The notes: generated by a model from the letters alone, not told the origin. A DNA stretch of 64,000 bases from Planococcus circulans (GCF_020023385.1 NZ_JAIQCL010000001.1:558001-622000); one strand, 5' to 3'. Positions 16,802 through 26,791 are shown, counted from the first letter of the stretch. Program-made: numbers and translations.

Positions 16802-17132
16802 AACACTGTCCATCCTTCTCTGGATCGAAGCGAAAACGATTTAAATCAATCTGATCATTCGCATCCACTTTCACACCTTCGGCCTGCAACGACTCTCTTT
16901 GGAAAGATCGGGATTCTTCATCTATAAGGGCAATACGGCCTTGAACGTTTACGATTCGGTGCCAAGGCAAGTTGTACTTGGCACTCATGCTGTGAAGGAT
17001 CCTTGTCACTTGCCTGGCTGCCCGGGGACTTCCAGCAGCTGCAGCAACTTGTCCGTAAGTCATAATTCTGCCGGGAGGAATCTGCTTTATAATTGTCAAT
17101 GCTCTTTCAGTAAAAGTCTGCATCCATTCCAT
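16800..17132 (-). CDS. Alkyltransferase-like (ATL) DNA-binding protein, MGMT family
   Basis: 110 residues. The DNA-binding fold of O6-alkylguanine transferase is clear: PPGRIMTYGQVAAAAG, the arginine finger in ARQVTRIL, and NLPWHRIVNVQGRI. The usual PCHR active-site cysteine is Trp57 (PWHR), so it cannot accept an alkyl group. ATL proteins bind alkylated guanine and hand the lesion to nucleotide excision repair. The ribosome site is weak. It lies 19 bases downstream of an unknown gene on the same strand and could be co-transcribed. Confidence 0.9.
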   Translation of the reverse strand: MEWMQTFTERALTIIKQIPPGRIMTYGQVAAAAGSPRAARQVTRILHSMSAKYNLPWHRIVNVQGRIALIDEESRSFQRESLQAEGVKVDANDQIDLNRFRFDPEKDGQC

Positions 17133-17151
17133 CCATTCTGAAAATTTTCAA

Positions 17152-17628
17152 TTACGCTTTTTTCTTCAGGTTTTCCACTTCGGCTAGTAAGCTGCCGGTT
17201 TTATACTCCTCAAGAAGTTCCTGTGCAAATTCATATAATGGCAACTTTCCTGCATCTATTGCAAGACCACCACTTTCAGCGTGTTTGCATTTATAATACT
17301 CTATCATATGGACAATCAATTCTTCAAGACCTTGAAGTGATTGTTCATTTTGATGCTGCAACGGGCGAGATAAATCAATGCCTTTCGCTTCATTTAAATA
17401 AAGGAATTTCATTTGTTCCATATTATCGACTGCTTGGTCAAACAATTGCTGGTTCTTATCCAAACGATAGAAACTTCTCCAAAAAACAAAAATCTCTTTT
17501 GCAACTCCCAGCTTTTTTGCTCCCAGGGAAGCATTCAACCCTTCTACTACACAAATTTCATACATGATTTTTCTCAATGATTTTTTGTATTCTCTTTCTA
17601 CCACACCTTTATACTGCATGTATCTCAT
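17152..17628 (-). CDS. Uncharacterised helical protein
   Basis: 158 residues, predicted all-helical with no membrane segment or signal peptide. I do not recognise a family. The N-terminal part (GLNASLGAKKLGVAKEIFVFW) could pass for a helix-turn-helix, but it is not convincing. GGAGG sits seven bases before the ATG, so the gene is real. It is 53 bases downstream of the FemAB-like gene and 19 bases upstream of the ATL gene, all on the minus strand. Confidence 0.6.
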   Translation of the reverse strand: MRYMQYKGVVEREYKKSLRKIMYEICVVEGLNASLGAKKLGVAKEIFVFWRSFYRLDKNQQLFDQAVDNMEQMKFLYLNEAKGIDLSRPLQHQNEQSLQGLEELIVHMIEYYKCKHAESGGLAIDAGKLPLYEFAQELLEEYKTGSLLAEVENLKKKA

Positions 17629-17681
17629 TAGTATACCTCCCCGGAATAATCGCGATTTTTATGCTCTTCCATTCTGTACCA

Positions 17682-18692
17682 TCAAATATTTCTATATCTT
17701 CGTATGATATCTTCGTCTTCAAAAGACCCCATATTGTGATAGGCCTGCAAGTCATGAATTTGCTGACCGATAGAAAAAACAGCAGGTTCACAATTAGCGA
17801 TTCCTCTTTTTATCTGAGTATCTTTATTTGCTTCCCCTTGAAAGTCTCCACCTAAATGGAAGAAAGTATAATAATTTTCTTCTCCCCACTCAGCAATTTT
17901 CAGTAGAAGGGTTCTGAGCGTATTTTCACTTTCCACTTCGGACAAACTTCCCTCGAGATGGTAATAGATCGTATCTCCCATAGCAAGAACATAGCATGCT
18001 GAAACCAATTTGTTTTCGTGGTAAGCACCAAATAAATGGAGATTAGGACCCATGGAACTGATCAATGTCTCAAAATAATCATTGGTGAAAAAATAATAGC
18101 TGTCTGCCTCTTCCCTTCTTCTTGCTGCTGAATAATACAACACCAAGAATTCAAACATATGCCGAACCGTTCCAAGTTTTTTGACCACTAAATCCAAATC
18201 CTTATCAGCTTGTCCAGTGGGCGACTGTTTTTTTGTGTTGGAAATGAAATAATCTTTCAGTTTGATTGTAAAAGTTTCATACAATGGAGAGAGTTTCAGG
18301 TGATCTTTGAAAAACTGGGCATTCTCTTTGAGAGGATGAAAACGTATATATTCAGCAATAATCTTTTCACTCTGACAATACTCAACAAAAGCTTTCCGAA
18401 AGTTGGCGGCCAGTTTGGAATGATTTTTCCCTGCTTTTACTATAGGACCTCCATAACCGAAGGGAGTCGTAACGTCAAAATAAGGGGTGTTTTCATCGCT
18501 TATACGCCTTTTGATGAAAGGATAGGCAACCTCGCCATCTTCATCCTTGTAATAGAAAAGCAAAGCTTCTCCCGGATCTAATTTCAAAGCCCCCAGAAAA
18601 TATTGGCTCGTATAGTAAATATCCGATATTTTCAAAATATCAAGAATCCGTTGCCAACGACTATGTTCTTGTATTGATATTAGCTCGTACAT
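17682..18692 (-). CDS. FemAB/GNAT-like acyltransferase (BioF2-like acetyltransferase domain)
   Basis: About 336 residues. A tandem GNAT arrangement of the FemAB-like type: N-terminal YELISIQEHSRWQRIL, a central FPF-like loop (TPFGYGGPIVKAG) and C-terminal HLFGAYHENKLVSACYVLAMG then YYHLEGS. Relatives add amino acids or acyl groups to cell-surface polymers or peptidoglycan precursors. Start: the ATG at 18692 has GGGGTGG upstream, and the longer frame would run into the Wzz gene. It is 28 bases downstream of wzz, suggesting work on a surface polysaccharide. The substrate is unknown. Confidence 0.78.
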   Translation of the reverse strand: MYELISIQEHSRWQRILDILKISDIYYTSQYFLGALKLDPGEALLFYYKDEDGEVAYPFIKRRISDENTPYFDVTTPFGYGGPIVKAGKNHSKLAANFRKAFVEYCQSEKIIAEYIRFHPLKENAQFFKDHLKLSPLYETFTIKLKDYFISNTKKQSPTGQADKDLDLVVKKLGTVRHMFEFLVLYYSAARRREEADSYYFFTNDYFETLISSMGPNLHLFGAYHENKLVSACYVLAMGDTIYYHLEGSLSEVESENTLRTLLLKIAEWGEENYYTFFHLGGDFQGEANKDTQIKRGIANCEPAVFSIGQQIHDLQAYHNMGSFEDEDIIRRYRNI

Positions 18693-18720
18693 GCTTTCCA
18701 CCCCTGCTTCACCTAGAAAA

Positions 18721-19389
18721 TCACTTAAACACTGTCTGCAACTGATTCTCTTTTTTTCGTATCTTTCTTTTTTTTGCATTGGCAGCTGTTTTTAATGCCG
18801 CGATGCCAAATGCTGAAAAAATGCTGAAAACTAATCCACAAACCGCTGCTATCACCAGAGCAGACAGCAGGTCGTTTCCACTTGGATTTATACTTCCATC
18901 CTGTGAAGATGCCAACGAAATAATTGTGACATTGTCCGCTTTTAATGAATTCTTTACCGCATTCTGAAAAGTGAATGCCAATGCATCAGCAATTTCAATT
19001 GCCTGTTGGGTACTGCCAGAAGAAACAAGGATTGTTAAAACCGGTGAATGACCGGAAAAACTTACCTCCACTCGCTCCCGAAGTTGGGAGATGGACATTT
19101 TTAATCCGAGGTTTCCCCGTACCCGCTCCAGTACTTCTGGACTTTCGACAAAGGCTGCATATGCTTCTAAAGTTTGAAAGTCTACCTGGTTTTTTTCTGC
19201 AGCCAGGTGTGGGATCGCTGGTACTGATTCTTGGATAAGCAATTGGCTGGATACTTGGTGTTCAGGTTCGATAATAAAAACAAAAACAGCCCATACTGCC
19301 AGCATCAAAAGAAGGGTGAGTCCAATTGTGAAGCGAATTTGTTTTTTCAAGTTCATCAATAAGGACAAAATAACTTGCTTATTCTTCAC
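18721..19389 (-). CDS. Wzz/chain-length determinant-type membrane protein
   Basis: 222 residues. Two membrane helices (about 20-40 and 175-198) flank an external domain that includes QVSSQLLIQE and a coiled region, the layout of Wzz/YveK proteins that set polysaccharide chain length and activate a tyrosine kinase. A basic tail follows the second helix. No kinase or polymerase gene is nearby, so it is an orphan. The GTG start follows GGAGGAG. Confidence 0.82.
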   Translation of the reverse strand: MKNKQVILSLLMNLKKQIRFTIGLTLLLMLAVWAVFVFIIEPEHQVSSQLLIQESVPAIPHLAAEKNQVDFQTLEAYAAFVESPEVLERVRGNLGLKMSISQLRERVEVSFSGHSPVLTILVSSGSTQQAIEIADALAFTFQNAVKNSLKADNVTIISLASSQDGSINPSGNDLLSALVIAAVCGLVFSIFSAFGIAALKTAANAKKRKIRKKENQLQTVFK

Positions 19390-19746
19390 AAAACTCTCCT
19401 CCTTCGCTTAAAACAGACGGTTTTTTTGTAATTATTTCTAAAAATTCAGATTATTATAGTTCATTTATATCATAAATTATTGGTTCAATCTACACTTTTA
19501 AGGATATTTTTTAAATTATTCAGAAAAAATATAAGCACTTAGACTATCTAGTTAAATTATTTTATATTTATATCCTTATGTTTGGGTATTTTCACCCTAA
19601 TACGCGAGTGGGAATACTGATTCTTAAGACTTGTTCTTCTCATAACAAATAAGTAGTTGGAGCTTTTAATCTACAATGGAAAGAGTCTTTCTACTCGAAA
19701 CTTATTGAACAATCTTTTCCATGCGTTCTTTATTTTTAACCAATAA
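19390..19746. other. Gene-free AT-rich stretch
   Basis: About 360 bases with no supported gene. It should carry the promoter of the minus-strand wzz operon. An imperfect inverted repeat at about 19589-19616 (GTATTTTCACCC .. GAGTGGGAATAC) is the only structure seen. Confidence 0.5.
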
Positions 19747-19781
19747 AAAAAGCATCTCTCAATAAATTGAGAGATGCTTTT
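19747..19781 (-). terminator. Terminator of the small winged-helix gene
   Basis: AAAAGCATCTCTCAAT / ATTGAGAGATGCTTTT with a three-base loop and T7 on the minus strand. Confidence 0.88.
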
Positions 19782-19786
19782 CGCCG

Positions 19787-20086
19787 TTAATCTTTCCACA
19801 AACCGATAATGCCGTTTCTCCGGTAAATGATTTGCTTCGATTCGAGCGTTTTTAAGACTTTCGTTAAAGTTTGATGTGAAATAGTAATGTCTGTTGTAAT
19901 TTCTTTGATGGTTTTGAAAAGCACACCTTCTGAAGACGCGTTCTTTAAAAAATAGCGTATAAACCTTTCACCAATTTCTGCTGTTTTTTCAGTTTCGGAT
20001 GAAAAATATTCACGGCATTCGTTTAAAATCTTTTCCTCCGAAAAATTTCTGGTTCTATTAGGCACTCGATTTTCCATTACTTTCAT
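19787..20086 (-). CDS. Small winged-helix (RepL-like) DNA-binding protein
   Basis: 99 residues. The C-terminal two thirds reads as a winged helix: FKTIKEITTDITISHQTLTK, then VLKTLESKQIIYRRNGIIGL as recognition helix and wing. The pattern resembles firmicute RepL replication proteins and small plasmid/phage regulators, but the protein is too short for a full RepL and stands alone here. GGAGGTGG precedes the ATG. Function unknown; a local regulator is the simplest reading. Confidence 0.6.
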   Translation of the reverse strand: MKVMENRVPNRTRNFSEEKILNECREYFSSETEKTAEIGERFIRYFLKNASSEGVLFKTIKEITTDITISHQTLTKVLKTLESKQIIYRRNGIIGLWKD

Positions 20087-20276
20087 CTAACCACCTCCAA
20101 AAATTGCAGCCCTTTGATAGGTACTTATTCTTCCTATACCCTTTCTCTTTAAAAATAGTCACTCTATTTCAATTAATACTGATAATTCCAAATTTAATTT
20201 TAATTATCCATTATAAGGATTTAACTTTCGAATAAAAATTAAGCATAGAACCTACTTTAAAATCTTTTGAAGGCAG

Positions 20277-20312
20277 CAAAAAACAGGAAAAGAGTATTTC
20301 TTTTCCTGTTTC
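20277..20312 (-). terminator. Terminator of the transporter-M20 operon
   Basis: Minus-strand AAACAGGAAAAG / CTTTTCCTGTTT stem followed by T6. Confidence 0.8.
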
Positions 20313-20338
20313 GTTTAAATGCAACGCACAATCCTATT

Positions 20339-21634
20339 TTATCGATTCATCGCGTCTTCAACAAAATCCTTGAGTACATGGATGCCGGTGACGCAGTCAT
20401 TCAGAGATGACCATTCTTTCGGATTATGGCTAATGCCATCCTTGCTTCTGACAAAGAGCATAGCCACCGGAATAAAACGGCCCAAATTCATAGCATCGTG
20501 TCCCGCTCCACTTGGAATATAGGTCGGAGAAATTCCGAACTTTTCCAGGGAAACCGCCAAACGCTTTTGGAGGTCTTCAACAATCGGTACTGGTTGGATG
20601 CGTGTATTCAACTTACTGTTCACCTGAATATTGTTTTTTGCCGCAATTTTTTCTGCCTGCTCGATCAACTGATCGATGAGGCGGTCTCTCGGTTCTTCAT
20701 TTATATCCCGAATATCGACAAGCAGTTTCACTTTTTCAGGGATGACATTCGCCCCATTAGGAAAAACGTCTAATTTCCCGACCGTCGCTACTGCAGTATC
20801 ACTGACCGTTTTTGGAAATTCAGGGATCGATTGCAGGAATTCCGCTGCTGTTACCAATGAGTCTTTTCTTCCAATCATAGGCGTGTTCCCTGCGTGTCCC
20901 GCTTCTCCGACAAATTCCACTTCGAGCCAAGCGGGACCTGCAATTCCATTTACAATCCCCACCGGCTGATCTGCCTTTTCCAACTTTTTGCCTTGTTCAA
21001 TATGAACTTCCACAAATAGTTCCAATTCACTTAAATCCCGTTTAGCCGTTTTAAAAGCATCCAAGGAACTGCCATAATGCGCCAGTACCTGTTCCAGGGT
21101 TTCCCCGTTATAGTCCCTGAGCTGAGCCATCTCCAGCTCAGTGATTGCACCTGTCATTGCCTGACTGCCCGTTAATCCGCTATTAAAGCGGGATCCTTCT
21201 TCATCCGAGAAGACGATGACTTCATAAGGCTTTTCAGGAATATAGCCCGTTTCTTTCCATGATGCTGCAACTTCCAAAGCAGACAGAACACCCAGAGGAC
21301 CGTCAAAATTCCCTCCATTTGGAACACTGTCCACATGGGAGCCGGATGCAATCGCCGCTCCGTTAGATTTGCCTTCCAGCCTTGCCATGATATTGCCGGC
21401 TCCGTCTTCCTTCACCAACAATCCCGCTTCAGCCATCCATTTTTTCACAAGCTCTTTTGCCGCTTTTTCTTCATCCGAAAATCCTGGTCTTTTTACGCCT
21501 CCAATCTGTACGAATCCGATTTGGGACAATTCATAAAGCCGTTTTGCAATTCGCTCTCCATTGATTCCTGAATGGTCGAGCGTAGTATCATAGTCTTTCA
21601 TTAACTCTTCGTATAAAGGATTATCATTTTTCAC
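20339..21634 (-). CDS. M20-family amidase/hydantoinase-type hydrolase (N-carbamoyl amino acid or allantoate amidohydrolase)
   Basis: About 431 residues of the M20/AllC-HyuC group. Metal ligands lie in SGSHVDSVPNGGNFDGPLG, FSDEEGSRF and GAGHDAMNL; substrate-binding arginine and glycine motifs follow the AllC pattern. It hydrolyses an N-carbamoyl or ureido bond with two metal ions. Start: a GTG has AAAGGAGG eleven bases before it; an ATG 42 bases upstream overlaps the previous stop (ATGA) but lacks a ribosome site, so the start is uncertain. Third gene of a transporter-hydrolase-hydrolase operon, so the substrate probably enters through that transporter. Confidence 0.85.
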   Translation of the reverse strand: MKNDNPLYEELMKDYDTTLDHSGINGERIAKRLYELSQIGFVQIGGVKRPGFSDEEKAAKELVKKWMAEAGLLVKEDGAGNIMARLEGKSNGAAIASGSHVDSVPNGGNFDGPLGVLSALEVAASWKETGYIPEKPYEVIVFSDEEGSRFNSGLTGSQAMTGAITELEMAQLRDYNGETLEQVLAHYGSSLDAFKTAKRDLSELELFVEVHIEQGKKLEKADQPVGIVNGIAGPAWLEVEFVGEAGHAGNTPMIGRKDSLVTAAEFLQSIPEFPKTVSDTAVATVGKLDVFPNGANVIPEKVKLLVDIRDINEEPRDRLIDQLIEQAEKIAAKNNIQVNSKLNTRIQPVPIVEDLQKRLAVSLEKFGISPTYIPSGAGHDAMNLGRFIPVAMLFVRSKDGISHNPKEWSSLNDCVTGIHVLKDFVEDAMNR

Positions 21635-21672
21635 GGGTATGATTTCCTCCTTTTTTATTGTGCTTCGCAACT

Positions 21673-22851
21673 TCATTGCTTGGTTAAAAATGACCAGGCA
21701 TATTGTGCATAGAGTTCTGCGCCTGTTGCCATTGCATCTTCATCAATATTGAATTTGCCATGATGATGTGCCCATTGTGTATCTTTATCAGGATTTCCAC
21801 TACCCACCAATGCAAAGCTACCGGGAACTTCATCCAGATAAAACGAAAAGTCTTCTCCGCCCATTGTCGGTTTTTCATCATATATGGAATTTTCACCGAA
21901 TGCTTCACTGGCCACTTGCTGAACCAACTGTGCACTTTCTGCTCCGTTGATGACCGCCTGTGTCCCTCTTATATACTCGACTTCAGCAGAACCTCCGTAA
22001 ATGGCAGCCGTGTTGTCAGCATAGACTTGAAGCTGATTTTCGATATGGTCACGGGTCGCCGGGTCAAAACATCTTACCGTGCCTTCAATCTCAGCATTTT
22101 CTGCAATGATATTAAAGCGGGTTCCTACGACCATCTTTCCGACAGTCACGACCGCTGCTTGCTGGGGGTCGATGGTACGCGATACGACAGACTGCAAATT
22201 CATGACAAAAGAAGAAGCGATAATGGCTGCATCGATACAGGCTTGTGGAATCGCTCCATGCCCGCCTTGCCCTTTGAAATGCACTTTGAAAATATCTGCT
22301 GAAGCAAATGAAGCGCCTGGGTTGCAGGCAACAGTGTTCGATGGGCTTTGAGACCAGATATGGATACCGAACACATCGTCAACACCTGCTACTGCCCCTT
22401 GTTCGACCATTGCTTTCGCACCAGTCGCCACTTCTTCTGCCGGTTGAAAAATAAACCGGACATTTCCTGGAATCTCCGCTTTTACACTTGCCAAAGCTTT
22501 AGCAGCTGCCAAGAGCATGGATGTATGCGCATCATGACCACATGCGTGCATTTTCCCAAGTTCTTTTGACTTGTAAGGCAGATCCACATTCAACTCTTCC
22601 ACAGACAAAGCATCCATGTCAGCTCGCAATGCGACGGTCTTGCCTTCTTTTCCGCCTTTCAGCTCTCCGATTACGCCAGTCGGTTCTGTCTTACGCGCTT
22701 CAATGCCAAGTTCTGTTAAGTAATCATAGACAAATTGGGAAGTTTGAAACTCCTCCCATGACAGTTCCGGCTCGCTGTGGAGCTGGCGGCGGATCTGAAT
22801 CATTTCTTCGTTGTTATCTTTGATGGCATTTTTTATGGTTTGGTTAATCAT
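21673..22851 (-). CDS. M20D amidohydrolase (N-acyl-amino acid hydrolase/IAA-aa hydrolase family)
   Basis: 392 residues. Family motifs are clear: RADMDALSVEE, GKMHACGHDAHTSMLL (metal Cys/His), FQPAEEVATGAKAMV with catalytic Glu, and TMGGEDFSFYL. These enzymes remove an acyl group from N-acyl amino acids or related amides. It is 18 bases downstream of a transporter gene and overlaps or nearly overlaps the second hydrolase, so the three act on the same pathway. GGAGG precedes the ATG. Confidence 0.9.
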   Translation of the reverse strand: MINQTIKNAIKDNNEEMIQIRRQLHSEPELSWEEFQTSQFVYDYLTELGIEARKTEPTGVIGELKGGKEGKTVALRADMDALSVEELNVDLPYKSKELGKMHACGHDAHTSMLLAAAKALASVKAEIPGNVRFIFQPAEEVATGAKAMVEQGAVAGVDDVFGIHIWSQSPSNTVACNPGASFASADIFKVHFKGQGGHGAIPQACIDAAIIASSFVMNLQSVVSRTIDPQQAAVVTVGKMVVGTRFNIIAENAEIEGTVRCFDPATRDHIENQLQVYADNTAAIYGGSAEVEYIRGTQAVINGAESAQLVQQVASEAFGENSIYDEKPTMGGEDFSFYLDEVPGSFALVGSGNPDKDTQWAHHHGKFNIDEDAMATGAELYAQYAWSFLTKQ

Positions 22852-22869
22852 GGTGAATTTCCTCCAATT

Positions 22870-24066
22870 CTATAGGAAGCCGACAAATATGCCTGCCAAT
22901 ATAACCGAAACAATCGTAACGGTGATGAACCCTGCGACCAGCATCGGCGGCAGCATATGGCTGGTCAGCACTTCACGTTCTTCCTCGTCTTTCGTCAATG
23001 AATTGATGACTTCCACGGTGATGATATAATCGGCCGGGAAACCGTACAGAGCTGTCAGGGAAACCGCAAATGCCATTTCCTTGCTGACTTTAAGCAGTTT
23101 GCCGATGATGAATGAAAAGATATACATCCCTGCAACACCAATAACGATACAGCCGATAAGCGGGTATAGGATTTCCAGCATCATGCTCGGAGTGGCATTT
23201 TTCAAGCCGTCGAAAATATAAAGCAGCAGCCCCATGATCGCAAACCCGAATCCGTTTGCTTTTTGCAACGGGTGGCGTTCCAGGAAACCGATGCTGCGCC
23301 CGATGACACCGAACAGTAGACATAGGACAAACGGGCTGATTTCCACTACCGGTGCTGCAAGGACAGATGTCAGATACGCAAGGTAACCGACCAATGCCAG
23401 ACGGAAAAATTTGAAGAAGTCGGTGTTGTATTTATCCGGCATGTTGGCAAACATGCGCGGCTCTTTTACGGTCTTACCCGTCGTCCCTTTTTGTTCACCA
23501 GGCAATTGCTTTGCAGTCAATTCATTATTTCTGTATTTGGCCAACAGATTTTGGCCTTCTTTTTTCAGCATGATCGAAGTCAGCGGGTAACCTGCAAATC
23601 CTTGGACCACATATATGACAATCGCAAAAACAGCCAGAGTCGGGAGCCCCGCAGCAGTTGCCCCTTCCGACATGATCAGCGCAGAAACCAGTCCGCCAAC
23701 CAACGGCGGAATCGCAACCACGACTGTTTCAAAGTCGAACAGCAGGATTCCGATGCTGAATAAGGCAGCGATAATTCCTAAAATACCGGATATGGCAATC
23801 AGGATGGTTCTCCATTGATTTTTTAATTCTTCCAGCGACAAAAGTGTTCCCATGTTGGTGATCAATAGATAAATGAGCATTACTGCTACTGCAGGTGGAA
23901 TACCTGCAATCGCCACAATCTCAGGAGGAAAGAACGTCCAGTATCCCAGCAGGAACAGGACTCCACTGATAAATATCGAAGGAATCCACGCTTTGGTGCG
24001 GGTTGAAACCGCTTCGCCAATAAACAATACAAAAATCAAAATCGTTAACGCCAGCATTTGAGCCAT
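22870..24066 (-). CDS. Polytopic membrane transporter, GltS-like, of the M20 operon
   Basis: About 398 residues with ten or eleven membrane helices and one hydrophilic central loop (about residues 175-215). The helical pattern and segments such as LLITNMGTLLSLEEL and MSEGATAAGLPTLAVF recall the glutamate:Na+ symporter superfamily, but I cannot name a close family. Being first gene of an operon with two M20 hydrolases suggests uptake of an N-substituted amino acid. Start: the ATG at 24066 has GGAGG nine bases before it; the ATG at 24072 is too close. Confidence 0.65.
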   Translation of the reverse strand: MAQMLALTILIFVLFIGEAVSTRTKAWIPSIFISGVLFLLGYWTFFPPEIVAIAGIPPAVAVMLIYLLITNMGTLLSLEELKNQWRTILIAISGILGIIAALFSIGILLFDFETVVVAIPPLVGGLVSALIMSEGATAAGLPTLAVFAIVIYVVQGFAGYPLTSIMLKKEGQNLLAKYRNNELTAKQLPGEQKGTTGKTVKEPRMFANMPDKYNTDFFKFFRLALVGYLAYLTSVLAAPVVEISPFVLCLLFGVIGRSIGFLERHPLQKANGFGFAIMGLLLYIFDGLKNATPSMMLEILYPLIGCIVIGVAGMYIFSFIIGKLLKVSKEMAFAVSLTALYGFPADYIITVEVINSLTKDEEEREVLTSHMLPPMLVAGFITVTIVSVILAGIFVGFL

Positions 24067-24232
24067 TTCCATGTCCTCCCTTTTTTTCCTGATTACTAAT
24101 AAGCTATTGAAATCAAAGCTTTACAAAGAGTATTTTTTTAATGATGCAATAGTAGCACACTATCGGAGGCTAATAAATAGAATAAAACGACTATTTCGAA
24201 ATAATATTAAATTGAATAATGATTCATATTTT

Positions 24233-24248
24233 ATGAAAACGATTCCAA
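24233..24248. promoter_or_regulatory. Candidate cre (CcpA) site between the M20 operon and gabD
   Basis: ATGAAAACGATTCCAA matches the cre consensus WTGNAARCGNWWWCAW with one mismatch. It lies in the 330-base divergent region 24067-24395, which holds no gene. It could place either side under carbon catabolite control. Confidence 0.45.
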
Positions 24249-24395
24249 AGCCTATATATTGCATATCAATCTATACTTTCTGAAATATGTCCATTTTACG
24301 AACTGCCGACCCTCCAATTGATTCTCAACGTTTACCTATCATCCATTAGAGGTATTTATTAGGATAAGCGAAAATCAAAAGGAGGATTCGAACAA

Positions 24396-25820
24396 ATGGA
24401 AGGTAGACATTATATTAACGGCGAGTGGACCAATACAGGTGACGGAAAAATAGACGTGACGAACCCCGCAACAGGTGAAGTCGTAGGTTCAGTGCCCAAC
24501 GGTGGTGAACAGGAAGCTACTGAAGCAATCGAAGCAGCGGCTGCTGCTTTCCCGGAATGGGCGAAGACAACGGCCTATCACCGTGCTGAACTTCTGATGA
24601 AATGGCATGATCTATTGCTTGAGCATAAAGAGGAGATCGGGGAAATCCTGACGAAGGAGATGGGGAAACCTTTGGCTGAAGCCATTGGCGAAATCGAATA
24701 TTCGGCTTCATTCGTCTCCTGGTTTGCCGAAGAAGGAAAGCGTGTATATGGGCGCACAATTCCGGCCAGTAAAGAAGGCAAACGGATTCAGGTCAACAAA
24801 CAGCCTGTTGGCGTTGTGGTCTCCATTACACCTTGGAACTTCCCGGCAGCCATGATGGCCAGAAAAATGGCTCCTGCCCTTGCTGCGGGATGCACATTTG
24901 TAGCCAAACCGGCAAAAATGACGCCGTTGACTGCAGTCAAAATGTACGAGCTTGCCATTGAGGCAGGATTTCCTAAAGGTGTCATCAACCTAGTGACCGG
25001 CAGTGCCAGCAAGATCGGAAAAGTTTTCACCAGCCATCCGGACGTCCGCAAACTGACGTTTACAGGCTCTACTGAAATAGGCAAGGAATTGATGAAGCAG
25101 GCTTCTGAAACTATGTTGAATTTATCTCTTGAACTCGGAGGCCACGCACCGATCATCGTTTTGGAGGATGCCGATATGGACCTGGCGGTTGAAGGCGTTA
25201 TGGCATCGAAGTTCCGAAACGCCGGGCAAACCTGTGTCTGCGGCAACCGGATTTACGTCCAGCGAAGCATCGTTGAGGAGTTTTCTCAGAAACTCCAACA
25301 GGCTGCCGGCAACCTGAAAGTCGGCAATGGACTGGATGAAGGTGTCCAGATTGGGCCATTGGTTGATAAAGACGGCTATGAAAAGGTCGAGAAGCACGTC
25401 AATGACGCTGTTGAAAAAGGCGCCAAAGTTTTGGTTGGCGGTGATGGCCGCTCAGAAAACAATGCATACTTCTTTAACCCGACAGTACTGGTCGATGCCA
25501 CTTCAGACATGTTGGTTATGAACGAGGAAACATTCGGCCCTGTAGCTCCCATCATGTCTTTTGAAACAGATGAAGAAGCGGTCAAACTGGCAAATGACAC
25601 GCGTTTTGGTTTAGCAGCCTACTTCTTCACCGAAAGCATGTCCCGCGGCACTTACCTATCCGAAAACCTGGACTACGGAATTGTCGGCTGGAATGATGGA
25701 GCCCCTTCAACAGCCCAAGCTCCATTCGGCGGTATGAAAGAAAGTGGTGTAGGCCGCGAAGGCGGACAGGAAGGCTTAGAAGCATTCCTGGAAACCAAAT
25801 ACATTTCGATAAAGCTTTAA
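24396..25820 (+). CDS. gabD: NAD(P)-dependent succinate-semialdehyde dehydrogenase
   Basis: 474 residues, normal aldehyde dehydrogenase length. Motifs: [25 protein letters not shown] (cofactor loop), LELGGHAP (general base Glu) and [11 protein letters not shown] (catalytic Cys with the second Cys typical of GabD). It oxidises succinate semialdehyde to succinate in GABA breakdown. No gabT is beside it, so other small aldehydes remain possible substrates. AAAGGAGG precedes the ATG. It is monocistronic, ending at a shared terminator with thrB. Confidence 0.92.
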   Translation: MEGRHYINGEWTNTGDGKIDVTNPATGEVVGSVPNGGEQEATEAIEAAAAAFPEWAKTTAYHRAELLMKWHDLLLEHKEEIGEILTKEMGKPLAEAIGEIEYSASFVSWFAEEGKRVYGRTIPASKEGKRIQVNKQPVGVVVSITPWNFPAAMMARKMAPALAAGCTFVAKPAKMTPLTAVKMYELAIEAGFPKGVINLVTGSASKIGKVFTSHPDVRKLTFTGSTEIGKELMKQASETMLNLSLELGGHAPIIVLEDADMDLAVEGVMASKFRNAGQTCVCGNRIYVQRSIVEEFSQKLQQAAGNLKVGNGLDEGVQIGPLVDKDGYEKVEKHVNDAVEKGAKVLVGGDGRSENNAYFFNPTVLVDATSDMLVMNEETFGPVAPIMSFETDEEAVKLANDTRFGLAAYFFTESMSRGTYLSENLDYGIVGWNDGAPSTAQAPFGGMKESGVGREGGQEGLEAFLETKYISIKL

Positions 25821-25845
25821 AATACAGATTGCACATTAAAACAAT

Positions 25846-25882
25846 AAAAAAAGCGATCCGGAAAATCCGGATCGCTTTTTCT
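25846..25882. terminator. Bidirectional terminator between gabD and thrB
   Basis: AAAAAGCGATCCGG / CCGGATCGCTTTTT stem with A and T runs on both sides. Confidence 0.92.
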
Positions 25883-25885
25883 TGT

Positions 25886-26791
25886 TCATACAACTGTTTC
25901 GCCAATTTTAACCCCATTGGAAGAGGGCCTTGTAACCATGCATTCATAAAGTGGGAACTTCTCCGCCAATTGGGCGGCTACCTCTTTTTCCCTGCCTTTT
26001 TCTACCGCGATGAACAAAGATGGGCCTGCGCCGCTGATAGCCGAACCAAAGACATCAAGCTCGAGGCAACTTTGTTGAATCGCATTAAAATCAGGAAATC
26101 TGTCTTTCCGGTAGGGTTCATGAAAAACATCTTTCTGCATCATCCGGCCTGCAGTCCGCCAGTCGCCTCTTGCTAAAGCAGCTGACACAACATTTCCGGC
26201 AGCGCTGCCGCGTATAGCTGTTTTGTGGGCTAAGGCTTCCGGAAGCAGATTCCGTGATTCTGCAGTCAGAAATTCTGTAGGAGGAACCAAGATCACCACG
26301 CCGATTTCCACTTCCGGAACATGGACGACTTCAAGATTATCTTCATCGAAATAGGAAATGGTCAAACCGCCAAGAAGTGATGCCGAAATATTGTCCGGAT
26401 GGCCTTCCATTTCCGTTCCGATTCTCAATTTCTCTTTCATCGGCAGTTTTAATCCGATTAAACGATCCGCAATTTCAATTCCTGCAGCAATTGCAGATGC
26501 ACTGCTTCCAAGCCCTCTGCTCAACGGAATCTCTGTCTCCACGACCAATTTAGCGGTCGGTAGTGGTTGGCCGTATTTATCCGCAACTGCCTGCGCAGTG
26601 GCAACGATCAAATTGTCGATGCCATTTGCAATCTGCTGGTAGCCTTGATCTTTGTATTCGACCAGCCATTCTTCAGCCGGCAAAACATGGACGAACATAT
26701 GAAGGTCCAACGCCAAGCCGATCGAATCAAATCCAGGACCCAGATTGGCCGTTGAAGCAGGAACGGTCACCGAAAATTCTTTCCAACTCAT
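25886..26791 (-). CDS. thrB: Homoserine kinase
   Basis: 301 residues of the GHMP kinase family: [17 protein letters not shown] at the N-terminus, the ATP loop [16 protein letters not shown], and [15 protein letters not shown] at the C-terminus. It phosphorylates homoserine in threonine synthesis. Its ATG overlaps the thrC stop by four bases, so translation is coupled. It is last in the hom-thrC-thrB operon. Confidence 0.97.
   Translation of the reverse strand: MSWKEFSVTVPASTANLGPGFDSIGLALDLHMFVHVLPAEEWLVEYKDQGYQQIANGIDNLIVATAQAVADKYGQPLPTAKLVVETEIPLSRGLGSSASAIAAGIEIADRLIGLKLPMKEKLRIGTEMEGHPDNISASLLGGLTISYFDEDNLEVVHVPEVEIGVVILVPPTEFLTAESRNLLPEALAHKTAIRGSAAGNVVSAALARGDWRTAGRMMQKDVFHEPYRKDRFPDFNAIQQSCLELDVFGSAISGAGPSLFIAVEKGREKEVAAQLAEKFPLYECMVTRPSSNGVKIGETVV

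Noticed and set aside
16800..17132. Active O6-methylguanine-DNA methyltransferase
   Set aside because: The active-site cysteine is tryptophan, so it is an alkyltransferase-like protein instead.
19787..20086. Plasmid replication protein RepL
   Set aside because: Only the winged-helix portion is similar, and no origin or plasmid genes accompany it.
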